This document shows positions 55,082-63,697 of a stretch of 64,000 nt of DNA, piece after piece. The position numbers and the translations under genes are program-made. The notes beneath the pieces are model-generated. The model did no database searches. It was not told the origin of the DNA and worked only from the letters and a program-made list of their open reading frames with translations. The first letter of the stretch is position 1, and every line of letters starts with the position of its first letter. The stretch is taken from assembly GCF_900636475.1 (NCBI RefSeq), contig NZ_LR134283.1, positions 558,001 to 622,000 on the forward strand, read 5' to 3'. This DNA comes from Streptococcus anginosus (lineage in GTDB: Bacteria > Bacillota > Bacilli > Lactobacillales > Streptococcaceae).

Positions 55082-55249
55082 ACTAGAAAATATAAAAAAA
55101 CAAAACCAAGATATTCAAAACGATAACGATATTGATAATATAACAAGATCAGTTGTATAAAATTCAGTGATTCCAACCGATCTTATTTTGTATTGTGTAT
55201 TATCTGTTACAAAGTAAAGAAACGAATCTTTCAATAGCCCCTTACATAC

Positions 55250-55280
55250 ATCTTTCCGAAAAACTATAATTTTCTTGAAA
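55250..55280. other. dif: dif_SL chromosome dimer resolution site
   Basis: The 31-bp sequence reads ATCTTTCCGAAAAACTATAA followed by TTTTCTTGAAA. It matches the streptococcal/lactococcal dif_SL site at all but the third base, as I recall the consensus. It lies 55 bp upstream of xerS, the usual position. XerS acts here with FtsK to resolve chromosome dimers, so it marks the replication terminus. Confidence 0.9.
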
Positions 55281-55335
55281 AAAATACAGGAGTGTGCTAT
55301 ACTTCTATTTATAGAAAATGATGGAGAATATCTTA

Positions 55336-56406
55336 ATGAAACGCGAAATATTGTTAGAAAGAATTGAAAAACTAAAGGCCATCATGCCTTGGTACGTTTT
55401 GGAATACTATCAGTCTAAATTGACTGTTCCATACAGTTTTACAACCTTATATGAATATCTCAAAGAATATGATCGCTTTTTTCATTGGATTTTAGACTCT
55501 GGAATTGCTGATGGGCCGCAGATTGCAGAAATTCCTCTGTCAGTATTGGAAAATATGACTAAAAAAGATATGGAAGCGTTTATTCTTTACTTACGGGAGC
55601 GTCCATTGCTTAATGCTAATACTACGCAAAACGGAGTATCGCAAACCACCATTAATCGAACTCTTTCTGCTCTCTCTAGCCTTTATAAATATTTAACTGA
55701 AGAGGTGGAAAACGAGAATGGGGAACCTTATTTCTATCGTAATGTCATGAAAAAAGTGTCTACTAAGAAAAAGAGAGAGACTTTAGCTGCGCGCGCTGAA
55801 AACATCAAGCAAAAACTCTTTTTGGGCGAAGAAACTGAACAATTTTTGAATTATATTGATGAAGAATACCCTAAAAATTTATCAAATCGGGCTCTCTCCT
55901 CTTTTGACAAAAATAAAGAGCGAGATTTGGCAATCATAGCACTGCTTCTTGCATCTGGTGTTCGTCTATCCGAGGCAGTAAATCTTGATTTGAAAGACCT
56001 AAATCTCAAAATGATGGTCATTGAAGTTACTCGTAAGGGCGGGAAAAGAGATTCTGTCAATGTTGCAGCTTTTGCCAAAGCTTATTTGGAAAGGTACCTG
56101 GAGGTTCGCTCTAAACGTTATAAAGCTGAAAAATCAGACACTGCCCTCTTTTTGACAGAATATAGAGGTGTTCCTAACCGGATTGATGCTTCTAGTGTAG
56201 AAAAGATGGTTGCTAAGTATTCTGAAGATTTCAAAGTTCGAGTGACACCTCACAAACTCCGCCATACGCTGGCTACTCGACTTTATGATGCTACTAAATC
56301 TCAAGTTTTGGTCAGTCATCAGCTAGGACATGCCAGTACTCAAGTTACAGATCTCTACACCCATATTGTTAATGACGAACAAAAAAATGCATTGGATAAT
56401 TTATAA
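55336..56406 (+). CDS. xerS: tyrosine recombinase XerS
   Basis: XerS is the single recombinase of streptococci that resolves chromosome dimers at dif_SL. 356 residues beginning [20 protein letters not shown], with catalytic residues in [10 protein letters not shown] (Arg), LRHTLATRL (His-x-x-Arg) and [14 protein letters not shown] (His, Tyr). Start 55336 gives the family length and has GGAGA 9 bases upstream; 55318 is an alternative. It sits directly beside its site. Confidence 0.96.
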   Translation: MKREILLERIEKLKAIMPWYVLEYYQSKLTVPYSFTTLYEYLKEYDRFFHWILDSGIADGPQIAEIPLSVLENMTKKDMEAFILYLRERPLLNANTTQNGVSQTTINRTLSALSSLYKYLTEEVENENGEPYFYRNVMKKVSTKKKRETLAARAENIKQKLFLGEETEQFLNYIDEEYPKNLSNRALSSFDKNKERDLAIIALLLASGVRLSEAVNLDLKDLNLKMMVIEVTRKGGKRDSVNVAAFAKAYLERYLEVRSKRYKAEKSDTALFLTEYRGVPNRIDASSVEKMVAKYSEDFKVRVTPHKLRHTLATRLYDATKSQVLVSHQLGHASTQVTDLYTHIVNDEQKNALDNL

Positions 56407-56407
56407 A

Positions 56408-56447
56408 ATAAAAAGTTTGCATAATTTAAGGTATGCAAACTTTTTAT
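56408..56447. terminator. bidirectional terminator
   Basis: ATAAAAAGTTTGCATA/TATGCAAACTTTTTAT, a perfect 16-bp stem between the convergent xerS and dehydrogenase genes. Confidence 0.9.
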
Positions 56448-56467
56448 TTGAATTGAGCTAAATGCTG

Positions 56468-57265
56468 CTAGTTTGTGCCCATGCTCATAGTTTCTGGTAG
56501 GGTACTACCGCCGTCAATGACAATTTGAGATCCTGTAAGATAGGAGGATTCATCACTACCTAAAAAGGCAAAGAGTTCCCCTACTTCTTGCGGTTTAGCT
56601 AATCTTTTCATTGGAACAGCGACCGCAATATCTTGAATAGGAACTTCTGGATGTTCTGGGTTGGATTCCAGGGCCATTTTTTCGACCATCGGTGTCCGAG
56701 CATAGCCTAGCTGGCTGCAGTTAACTCGGATATTGCGATCGGCATATTCTACTGCCAAGGCCTTGGTTAAGCCGACCAGAGCTGCCTTGGTCATCGCGTA
56801 AGCTGCTTCTCCAGCATCAGCAACCAAATCGCCTGTTACAGATGATGCGATGACGATAGCGCCTGCTCTCTGTTTCAACATGGGCTTGATGGTTGCCTGA
56901 CAAGTGTTCCAAACTCCCTTGATATTGACATTAATATGTTGATCCCGTATCTGGTCTGTCATTTCTTCAAAGGGCGCCAGCTTGCAGATACCAGCATTAC
57001 AGCAGGCAATATCAAGATGCCCAAAGGCTTGGATAGTCTGAGAGACAGCCGCTTCCAAATCTTCTAGACGACTGACATCACCGATATAGCTGATAATATC
57101 TATTTGGTAGCTGTCACGAAGTTCTTGAGCAGTTGCTTCTACTTGAGGGTCTCGATCGAAAAGGCAGAGCTTGGCGCCATATTTGGCATAGACTGAGGCA
57201 ATGCCCTGACCCAGACCGACAGCAGCTCCAGTAATCAAAGCAACTTTTCCATCTAATTTAGCCAT
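56468..57265 (-). CDS. ucpA: UcpA-like short-chain dehydrogenase
   Basis: 265 residues of the SDR family: cofactor motif TGAAVGLGQGIA, NAG (CNAGIC), catalytic Ser in SSVTGD and YAMTK. The C-terminal part (RLAKPQEVGELFAFLGSDES; IDGGSTLPE) closely resembles E. coli UcpA. The usual CPG loop before the Y-x-RTP segment is replaced by CSQLGY. The substrate is unknown. Position beside the acetoin/pyruvate dehydrogenase operon may hint at carbonyl metabolism, but it has its own promoter region. Start 57265 has AAAGGA 8 bases upstream; 57274 is possible. Confidence 0.85.
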   Translation of the reverse strand: MAKLDGKVALITGAAVGLGQGIASVYAKYGAKLCLFDRDPQVEATAQELRDSYQIDIISYIGDVSRLEDLEAAVSQTIQAFGHLDIACCNAGICKLAPFEEMTDQIRDQHINVNIKGVWNTCQATIKPMLKQRAGAIVIASSVTGDLVADAGEAAYAMTKAALVGLTKALAVEYADRNIRVNCSQLGYARTPMVEKMALESNPEHPEVPIQDIAVAVPMKRLAKPQEVGELFAFLGSDESSYLTGSQIVIDGGSTLPETMSMGTN

Positions 57266-57274
57266 AGTAACCAT

Positions 57275-57553
57275 CCTTTCTAAAACGAAGAAGTTTGACA
57301 GATTTTTGTGACATTTTATGATGTATTTCTAACTTTAGTCTAGTACTTTTCTAGTTGCTTGTCAATATAATAATGAAGGAAAACCTCGCATTTGCTATGA
57401 TGTTTCGTCCTCTTTATAAAAAATCTATCCAATAATTTCTGTAGGGTTCGATAATAAGGAACTTGCTCCAAAACGGATATTCTCCAAGCGATTATTGGCT
57501 GTGGTGTATCCCAGAAGCATCTGAACATTCTGATAACCAACTTCTTCAAACTA
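57275..57553 (-). other. intergenic gap with a possible gene relic
   Basis: There is no intact gene in this stretch of about 280 bp. On the minus strand one frame reads EEVGYQNVQMLLGYTTANNR and on to FGASSLLSN before a stop, a protein-like composition that may be a decayed regulator or enzyme fragment. I could not assign a family. The proximal part should hold the promoter of the UcpA-like gene. Confidence 0.3.
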
Positions 57554-57555
57554 TA

Positions 57556-57597
57556 GAAAAAACATCCTTAGTTAAATAAATGTAAGAATGTTTTTAT
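57556..57597 (-). terminator. terminator of the aco-lplA operon
   Basis: AAAAACATCCTTA/TAAGAATGTTTTT hairpin with one mismatch, just beyond the lplA stop on the minus strand. Confidence 0.7.
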
Positions 57598-57616
57598 TTT
57601 GTTATAGTCTTGTGAT

Positions 57617-58606
57617 TTAGCCAACCACTGCTTCTGCAATTTCTTCTTGGCTAATTCCAGCGAAATAGCGAGAAATATCCAGGTTTTCAAGAGCATTTAA
57701 AACATCTTCTCTTTCATATTTAACACCCTTGAGGACTTCTTCTACTGCTGCTACATCTTCGATTCCAAAGAAATCTCCGTAAATTTTGATGTTTTCGATT
57801 TTTGACTGAACAACATTGGCAAAGATTTCGACTTTACCACTAGTAAACTTGGTACCACGACGAACATTGTATGCTGGCGATTTGCCATAGTTCCAATCCC
57901 AAGTAGCAAATTTAGTTTCCTTGATATGGTTGATTTCAGCTAGTTCAGCATCGGAGAAGATATATTCTGTCATTGCTGGATATTCTTTCCTCATGTAGTC
58001 TAGCAGGAGGTCACGAAATTGCTCTACAGTAATCTTTTCAGGCAGCTCATCCACGATATTGGTCACGCGGGCACGGACAGATTTGACGCCTTTGGACTCA
58101 AACTTATCTTTGGAAACTTTTAAGGCATTCGCCAAGACAGATAACTCTACGTCAAACAGCAAGCAACCGTGGTGCATGATTCGACCATTGATGTAGGCTT
58201 GTGCATTCCCACAGAACTTTTTACTGTCAATTTCCAAATCATTGCGCCCTGTAAATTCGGCTTTTACACCTAATGCTTCCAAGGTCTTGATGACCGGAAT
58301 AGAGAAGCTCTTAAAATCAAAGGCTTTGTTCTCAGATTCTTTGGAAATAATGGTGTAGTTAAGATTGTTATAATCGTGATAGACGGCTCCACCTCCACTG
58401 ATACGACGAACCACCTCAATGCCATGCTCTCGGACATAGTCACGATTGATTTCTTCAATAGTATTCTGATGACGTCCGACAATGATAGAGGGTTTATTGA
58501 TCCAAAGCAAGAAAATCATATCTTCATCAAGGAGATGCTTGAAAGCATATTCCTCAAGAGCGATATTGAAAGCTGTATCGTTACTATTATTGATAATGTA
58601 TTTCAT
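57617..58606 (-). CDS. lplA: lipoate-protein ligase A
   Basis: LplA activates lipoate with ATP and attaches it to a lipoyl-domain Lys. 329 residues with IVGRHQNTIEEIN, the RRISGGGAVYHD glycine loop and NYTII, and the LplA C-terminal accessory domain. It lies 8 bp after lpdA, whose N-terminal lipoyl domain (Lys43) is the obvious substrate. Last gene of the operon. Confidence 0.95.
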   Translation of the reverse strand: MKYIINNSNDTAFNIALEEYAFKHLLDEDMIFLLWINKPSIIVGRHQNTIEEINRDYVREHGIEVVRRISGGGAVYHDYNNLNYTIISKESENKAFDFKSFSIPVIKTLEALGVKAEFTGRNDLEIDSKKFCGNAQAYINGRIMHHGCLLFDVELSVLANALKVSKDKFESKGVKSVRARVTNIVDELPEKITVEQFRDLLLDYMRKEYPAMTEYIFSDAELAEINHIKETKFATWDWNYGKSPAYNVRRGTKFTSGKVEIFANVVQSKIENIKIYGDFFGIEDVAAVEEVLKGVKYEREDVLNALENLDISRYFAGISQEEIAEAVVG

Positions 58607-58614
58607 AGTGCCTC

Positions 58615-60321
58615 TTATCTTTTCTTAGGAGCATGAATAGCCATGCCGAGTACGTCTGCAAATGCTTCGTACATAACTTCTGAGAATGTCGGATGACCGT
58701 GAATGGTCTTGAGCATTTCTTCCACCGTGATTTCCATTTCGATGATAGTAGAGGCTTCATTAATTAACTCGGCTGCAGCGGGACCGATGATGTGAACACC
58801 GAGAACTTCTCCGTATTTCTTATCAGCAATCACTTTGACAAATCCTTGAGCAGTATCCGATGCAATAGCTCGTCCGTTTGCTGCGAAGTTGAATTTACCG
58901 ATAGCTACATCGTATCTTTCGCGAGCTTGTTCTTCTGTCAGACCGACTGCCGCAACTTCTGGCAAAGTGTAAATAGCTGCTGGAGTTAGATTTAATTTAG
59001 CAACTACGTGATTGCCTTTGAGAGCATTCTCTGCAGCTACTTCTCCCATACGAAAAGCTGCATGCGCCAACATCTTGGTACCGTTAATGTCTCCAGGTGC
59101 GTAAATTCCTGAAACAGAAGTTTCCATATATTCATTGACCTTGATACGACCGCGGTCTAGTTCAAAGTCAACCTCGCCAATGCCTTCCAAATCAGGCACG
59201 CGTCCGATAGAAAGCAAAGCTTTATCAGCTATGATATCTTCCTTTCCTGCAACTTTGATGCAGAGCTTGCTATTTTCTTCGACAATTTCTTCCAGCTTGG
59301 TCTCTGTCAAAATGGTCATCCCCTTGCGCTCAAGAATGAGCCGAAGGTTTTTAGAGACTTCTGCATCCATAGCTGGAACAATCCGATTCATCATTTCGAC
59401 AACCGTCACCTTGCTACCAAAGGTCATGAAAGCCTGTCCTAGCTCAATACCAACAACGCCACCACCAATGATTACTAAACTTTCTGGAACTTCCTTCATA
59501 TCCAGAATATCATCGCTAGTCATAACAAGTGATGATTCCATGCCTGGAACGTTAATCTTGCTGACTTTTGATCCACCAGCTAAGATAATCTTCTTGGTCT
59601 CAAGAAGTTCAGCATCATTCACCAAGACATTCTTATCTTTGGTAATGGTACCAATTCCTTTGTAAACATCAACGCCGTAGCTGCGAAGCAGACCTGCAAC
59701 GCCTCCGACAAGTGTATTGACAACCTTGTTTTTGGTTTCCAAAACTTTATCCATATTGACAGTAAAGTTTGGATTTTCAATGATAATACCACGATTTGCT
59801 GCATGGGCTAGACTTTCAATAATTTCCGCATTGTGAAGATAGGTCTTAGTCGGGATACAGCCACGGTTGAGGCAGGTTCCACCTAATTCAGATTTTTCAA
59901 CAAGGGCAATCTTGCCTCCTAATTGAGTGGCTTTGATCGCCGCCACATAACCAGCTGGTCCGCCACCAATAACCACAATATCATAAGCGTCATCACTCTT
60001 ATTATCATCGTTAGAAGTTGTGGTTGCAGTTGGTGGTGTTGGACTATCATCTGAAGCAGCCACAGTAGTCGGAATATTTTCTCCTTCTTCGCCCAGATAA
60101 CCGATAACTTCCGTTACAGGAACAATCTCACCGTCTCCTTTCAAGATAGCAATCAAGTAGCCGTCTTCCTCTGCTTCTAACTCCATGCTGACTTTATCTG
60201 TCATGATTTCTAGAAGGATTTCTCCTTCTTTTACAAATTCGCCAACTTTTTTATTCCATTGAACAATCTGTCCTTCTGTCATATCAACGCCGGCTTTTGG
60301 CATAATTACTTCTAAGGCCAT
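58615..60321 (-). CDS. lpdA: dihydrolipoyl dehydrogenase with N-terminal lipoyl domain (E3)
   Basis: 568 residues. A lipoyl domain (1-80, lipoylated Lys43 in IMTDKVSMELEA), a Thr/Ser/Asp-rich linker (about 90-115), then the E3 flavoenzyme: FAD motif VVIGGGPAGYVAAI, redox disulfide GGTCLNRGCIPTK, NAD motif VIIGGGVVGIELGQ, and the active-site His/Glu region HGHPTFSEV. The E2 of this operon lacks a lipoyl domain, so E3 provides the swinging arm. The pneumococcal enzyme is built the same way. Confidence 0.96.
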   Translation of the reverse strand: MALEVIMPKAGVDMTEGQIVQWNKKVGEFVKEGEILLEIMTDKVSMELEAEEDGYLIAILKGDGEIVPVTEVIGYLGEEGENIPTTVAASDDSPTPPTATTTSNDDNKSDDAYDIVVIGGGPAGYVAAIKATQLGGKIALVEKSELGGTCLNRGCIPTKTYLHNAEIIESLAHAANRGIIIENPNFTVNMDKVLETKNKVVNTLVGGVAGLLRSYGVDVYKGIGTITKDKNVLVNDAELLETKKIILAGGSKVSKINVPGMESSLVMTSDDILDMKEVPESLVIIGGGVVGIELGQAFMTFGSKVTVVEMMNRIVPAMDAEVSKNLRLILERKGMTILTETKLEEIVEENSKLCIKVAGKEDIIADKALLSIGRVPDLEGIGEVDFELDRGRIKVNEYMETSVSGIYAPGDINGTKMLAHAAFRMGEVAAENALKGNHVVAKLNLTPAAIYTLPEVAAVGLTEEQARERYDVAIGKFNFAANGRAIASDTAQGFVKVIADKKYGEVLGVHIIGPAAAELINEASTIIEMEITVEEMLKTIHGHPTFSEVMYEAFADVLGMAIHAPKKR

Positions 60322-60352
60322 GTTTTTATTTTCCTCTCATTTAAACTTTCTC

Positions 60353-61396
60353 TTATACCAACATTGAAATTGGGTCTTCAATCAGTTCTTTTAGGTCTTT
60401 CATGAATTTAGCACCTGCCATACCGTCCACGACTCGGTGATCAATGGTTAATCCAAGACTCATAATTGGTCGAATAACAATCTCTCCGTTCACTACGACT
60501 GGTTTTTCAACGGTTGAGCTAACGCCCAAAATCGCTGAATTGGGTTGATTGATAATTGGGCCGAACGATTGAACACCAAACATTCCTAGATTACTAATCG
60601 TAAAAGTTGAGTTTTGCAATTCGCTTGGTGCTAATTTTCCATTTAAAGTCCGTTCAATCACATCCTTAAAGGCAACGACTAACTCAGACAGACTCATTTT
60701 TTCAGCATTGTAAACCACTGGTGTCATAAGCCCATTGTCCATCCCAACAGCCATAGCCAGATTGACATACTTGTGCATGATAATGGTTTGCCCATCTTCT
60801 GTCAGAGACGAATTGAGATAAGGGTGCTTCATTAAGATTTTAACAACTGCCATAGAAAGCAAGTCTGTGACCGTGATTTTCTTTCCTGTCGCTTCCATGA
60901 TTGGCTCTAAAACCTTTTTACGCAGCGCCAGCAGCTCTGTCATATCTACATCATAATTGAGAGTGAAAGTTGGCGCTGTCAGGTAAGAATCAAGCATTCT
61001 TTGGGCAATGACTTTTCGCATTGGCGTCATTGGAAGGCGCTCAATTTCTCCATAAGGAGTGATGTTGTCAGATATTTCTTCCGCTTTCTCAATCTGAGCA
61101 GGTGACTTGATGCTGTCTGACTCAACATTTTCAGGCAGCAAAGCCAGAATATCCTTTTTCATAATCTTGCCGTGCACGCCTGTCCCTTGGATTTCCTGCC
61201 AAGCGATGTTATTTTCTTCTGCAATACGTTTTGCAAGGGGCGTAATTTTCATAATATTGGATTCTCGATAACTTTCAATATCTTCTTTGTGAACGCGTCC
61301 CTTTGCACCAGTACCAGATACGTCATAGAGATTGATACCCAAGTCATCTGCTAATTTTCTAGCAGCAGGGGTCGCTCTTAATTTTTTGTCATCCAT
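60353..61396 (-). CDS. acoC: dihydrolipoamide acetyltransferase (E2) lacking a lipoyl domain
   Basis: 347 residues. Two peripheral-subunit-binding domains in tandem (RATPAARKLADDLGINL with GTGAKGRVHKEDI; then KITPLAKRIAEENNIA with GTGVHGKIMKKDI), followed by the acyltransferase core with the catalytic DHRVVDG near the C-terminus. No N-terminal lipoyl domain: the protein begins at the first binding domain. Start 61396 fits the domain edge; 61435 would add 13 residues with no clear ribosome site. The complex oxidises acetoin or pyruvate to acetyl-CoA. Confidence 0.93.
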   Translation of the reverse strand: MDDKKLRATPAARKLADDLGINLYDVSGTGAKGRVHKEDIESYRESNIMKITPLAKRIAEENNIAWQEIQGTGVHGKIMKKDILALLPENVESDSIKSPAQIEKAEEISDNITPYGEIERLPMTPMRKVIAQRMLDSYLTAPTFTLNYDVDMTELLALRKKVLEPIMEATGKKITVTDLLSMAVVKILMKHPYLNSSLTEDGQTIIMHKYVNLAMAVGMDNGLMTPVVYNAEKMSLSELVVAFKDVIERTLNGKLAPSELQNSTFTISNLGMFGVQSFGPIINQPNSAILGVSSTVEKPVVVNGEIVIRPIMSLGLTIDHRVVDGMAGAKFMKDLKELIEDPISMLV

Positions 61397-61512
61397 GTTC
61401 TCTCTCATTCTTAAATAATTCATTGGTTGAGGCAATATTTGCCCTATTTCTTTGTTTTCACAAAGTTTCTACTGTTAATATTAGCAAAAATCGGGGATAA
61501 ACTTTAAATTAT

Positions 61513-61536
61513 TTTACATAATTAAAGTTATGTAAA
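61513..61536. repeat. 9-bp inverted repeat between acoB and acoC
   Basis: TTTACATAA (61513-61521) and TTATGTAAA (61528-61536), perfect arms with a 6-base spacer, lie in the unusual 165-bp gap inside the operon. It could be an operator or an mRNA hairpin; there is no T run of terminator type. Confidence 0.4.
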
Positions 61537-61561
61537 CCTAAATTTGCCGTTTATTTCCAGT

Positions 61562-62554
61562 TTACTCTTTATGATAAGTCTTACGGATAGCCTCTTTGAT
61601 ACTTTCAACTGTCGGAATCATAGCATTTTCAAGATTCTGAGCATAGGGCATAGGAACATCTTCGCCAGCACAACGGCGAATTGGTGCATCCAAATAGTCA
61701 AATGCTTCTGATTCGGAAATGATAGCAGAAATTTCACCGATATAACCACTAGTTTTGTGGGCATCATTGACTAGAACGACTTTTCCTGTTTTTTTGACTG
61801 AGTTGATAATGATATCCTTGTCCAGAGGCACCAAGGTACGAGGATCAACCACTTCTACTGAAATGCCTTCTTCTACCAATTCTTCAGCTGCTTGCATAAC
61901 CCTACGGAGCATTTTTCCATAGGTCACAACTGTCACGTCCGTTCCCTCTTTTTTGATGTCACCAACACCGAGAGGGATTGTATAATCAGGATCAAGCGGA
62001 ACTTCGCCTTTTTGGTTGAATTCTGACTTGTACTCAAGAATAATAACAGGATTGTTGTCGCGGATAGAAGATTTTAGCAACCCTTTCATATCCGCAGGAG
62101 TGCCAGGTGCCACGACCTTTAAACCTGGAATGTGGGTAAACCAAGATTCCAAAGATTGTGAGTGTTGAGCAGCTGATCCGACACCATTTCCAGCTGCGCA
62201 GCGAATTGTCATCGGAACCTGACCTTTACCACCGAACATATAACGCGTTTTAGCAGCTTGGTTGACAATTGCATCCATGGCAATGACAGAAAAATCCATA
62301 AAAGTCATATCTACAATTGGGCGTAGTCCAGTCATGGCCGATCCTGCTGCAGCTCCTGAAATAGCTGCTTCAGAAATTGGACAATCACGTACTCGTTCTG
62401 GACCGAATTCTTCTAACATTCCGACAGATGTTCCGAAATCTCCTCCGAAAATACCGACATCTTCTCCCATTAACAACACATTTTCATCGTGACGCATTTC
62501 CTCAGACATAGCAAGGATAATGGTATCACGGAAGGACATTGTTTTTGTTTCCAT
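61562..62554 (-). CDS. acoB: acetoin/pyruvate dehydrogenase E1 beta subunit
   Basis: 330 residues of the transketolase-like E1-beta family: LLMGEDVGIFGGDFGTS, PISEAAISGAAAGSAMTGLRP, AAQHSQSLESWFTHIPGLKV and the C-terminal domain with VVDPRTLVPLDKDII. Start 62554 (GAGGAG upstream) is chosen; a longer frame from 62629 would overlap acoA. It works as an alpha2beta2 tetramer with AcoA. The gap to acoA is 13 bp. Confidence 0.95.
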   Translation of the reverse strand: METKTMSFRDTIILAMSEEMRHDENVLLMGEDVGIFGGDFGTSVGMLEEFGPERVRDCPISEAAISGAAAGSAMTGLRPIVDMTFMDFSVIAMDAIVNQAAKTRYMFGGKGQVPMTIRCAAGNGVGSAAQHSQSLESWFTHIPGLKVVAPGTPADMKGLLKSSIRDNNPVIILEYKSEFNQKGEVPLDPDYTIPLGVGDIKKEGTDVTVVTYGKMLRRVMQAAEELVEEGISVEVVDPRTLVPLDKDIIINSVKKTGKVVLVNDAHKTSGYIGEISAIISESEAFDYLDAPIRRCAGEDVPMPYAQNLENAMIPTVESIKEAIRKTYHKE

Positions 62555-62567
62555 TTTATCTCCTCTC

Positions 62568-63536
62568 TTAGTCCGCGTAAATATCTTCAAAAGCTGACTC
62601 AAGCGGTGGGAATGGACTTTCCTCTGCAAATTTTACAGATGCTTCCACTGCTTCTTTAACCTCTGCTTGGATAGCTTCTAACTCTTCGTCGCTTGCAATC
62701 TGATTTGCTAGCAAGTATTTACGAAGATTTTCGATTGGGTCTTTTTTCTTCCACTCCTCTACTTCTTTGCGCGTTCGATACTTACCAGGATCAGAAGAAG
62801 AATGTCCTAACCAGCGATAAGTAACACTTTCAATCAAGACAGGCCCTTTACCACTTCGAACGTATTTAACAGCTTTTTGAAAACCTTCATAGACCTCAAT
62901 AACGTTGTTCCCGTCTTGGATAAAGATGCCAGGAATACCATAGGCAGCACTCCGCTCATGAATGTGCTCTATATTGGTCATTTTCTTAATATCCGCAGAA
63001 ATACCATAGCCATTATTGATACAATAGAAAATCACTGGCAAATTCCAAATAGAAGCCATATTAACCGCTTCATGAAAAATACCTTCGTTCGTTGCTCCGT
63101 CACCAAAGAAGCAAACCACGATTTTATCTGTTTGGTGCATTTGCTGAGTGAGGGCGGCACCGACTGCAATTCCCATGCCTCCGCCAACGATACCATTTGC
63201 TCCTAAGTTTCCGGCATCCAAATCAGCAATGTGCATGGAGCCACCTTTTCCTTTGCAGGTTCCGTTATATTTGCCCATGATTTCTGCCATCATGCCGTTC
63301 AGATCAATTCCTTTGGCAATCGCCTGACCATGACCACGGTGGTTAGAAGTAATCAAATCATCAGGATTGAGGGCCAGCATAGCTCCAACGCTAGCTGCTT
63401 CTTCTCCAACAGAAAAGTGAGTCATTCCTGGAACTTTCCCCTTTTTTACGAGTTGGGCAATTTTTAAGTCCATCCGACGGATCTCTTCCATTTTACGAAA
63501 CATCTCTAGCAAAAGATTTTTATCTAAAGTTGACAT
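62568..63536 (-). CDS. acoA: acetoin/pyruvate dehydrogenase E1 alpha subunit
   Basis: 322 residues; thiamine diphosphate-binding E1-alpha: THFSVGEEAASVG, SNHRGHGQAIAKG, the ThDP motif GDGATNEGIFHEAVNMA and the phosphorylation-loop-like YRWLGHSSSDPGKYR. First gene of the acoA-acoB-acoC-lpdA-lplA operon. Whether acetoin or pyruvate is the true substrate cannot be decided from sequence; streptococci keep this as their only such complex. Confidence 0.94.
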   Translation of the reverse strand: MSTLDKNLLLEMFRKMEEIRRMDLKIAQLVKKGKVPGMTHFSVGEEAASVGAMLALNPDDLITSNHRGHGQAIAKGIDLNGMMAEIMGKYNGTCKGKGGSMHIADLDAGNLGANGIVGGGMGIAVGAALTQQMHQTDKIVVCFFGDGATNEGIFHEAVNMASIWNLPVIFYCINNGYGISADIKKMTNIEHIHERSAAYGIPGIFIQDGNNVIEVYEGFQKAVKYVRSGKGPVLIESVTYRWLGHSSSDPGKYRTRKEVEEWKKKDPIENLRKYLLANQIASDEELEAIQAEVKEAVEASVKFAEESPFPPLESAFEDIYAD

Positions 63537-63572
63537 AGTCGAGCCTTTCTATGAGTGTAATTCTATAATTTC

Positions 63573-63601
63573 ATTCTATCCAAACTAAAAAATACTGTCA
63601 A
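63573..63601 (-). promoter_or_regulatory. acoA promoter
   Basis: On the minus strand TTGACA, a 17-bp spacer and TAGAAT, ending about 36 bp before the acoA ATG. Confidence 0.7.
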
Positions 63602-63621
63602 AATTTATGCTTGAACAATTT

Positions 63622-63661
63622 CACAAAGAAAAATCAGCTAACCTTGCTGGCAAGCTGATTT
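63622..63661 (-). terminator. terminator of the gene at the right edge
   Basis: AAATCAGCT/AGCTGATTT stem with a T-rich run on the minus strand, 36 bp beyond the stop of the partial gene. Confidence 0.75.
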
Positions 63662-63697
63662 GAATTGACTAAATAAAAATTTCACAAATAGATTTTT

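Noticed and set aside
57340..57549. 69-codon minus-strand frame
   Set aside because: No ribosome site and no family; a neighbouring frame looks more protein-like, so the frame itself is probably not a gene.
59135..59665. 176-codon open frame on the plus strand inside lpdA
   Set aside because: Antisense shadow with Ser/Ile-rich low-complexity content; lpdA is intact on the other strand.
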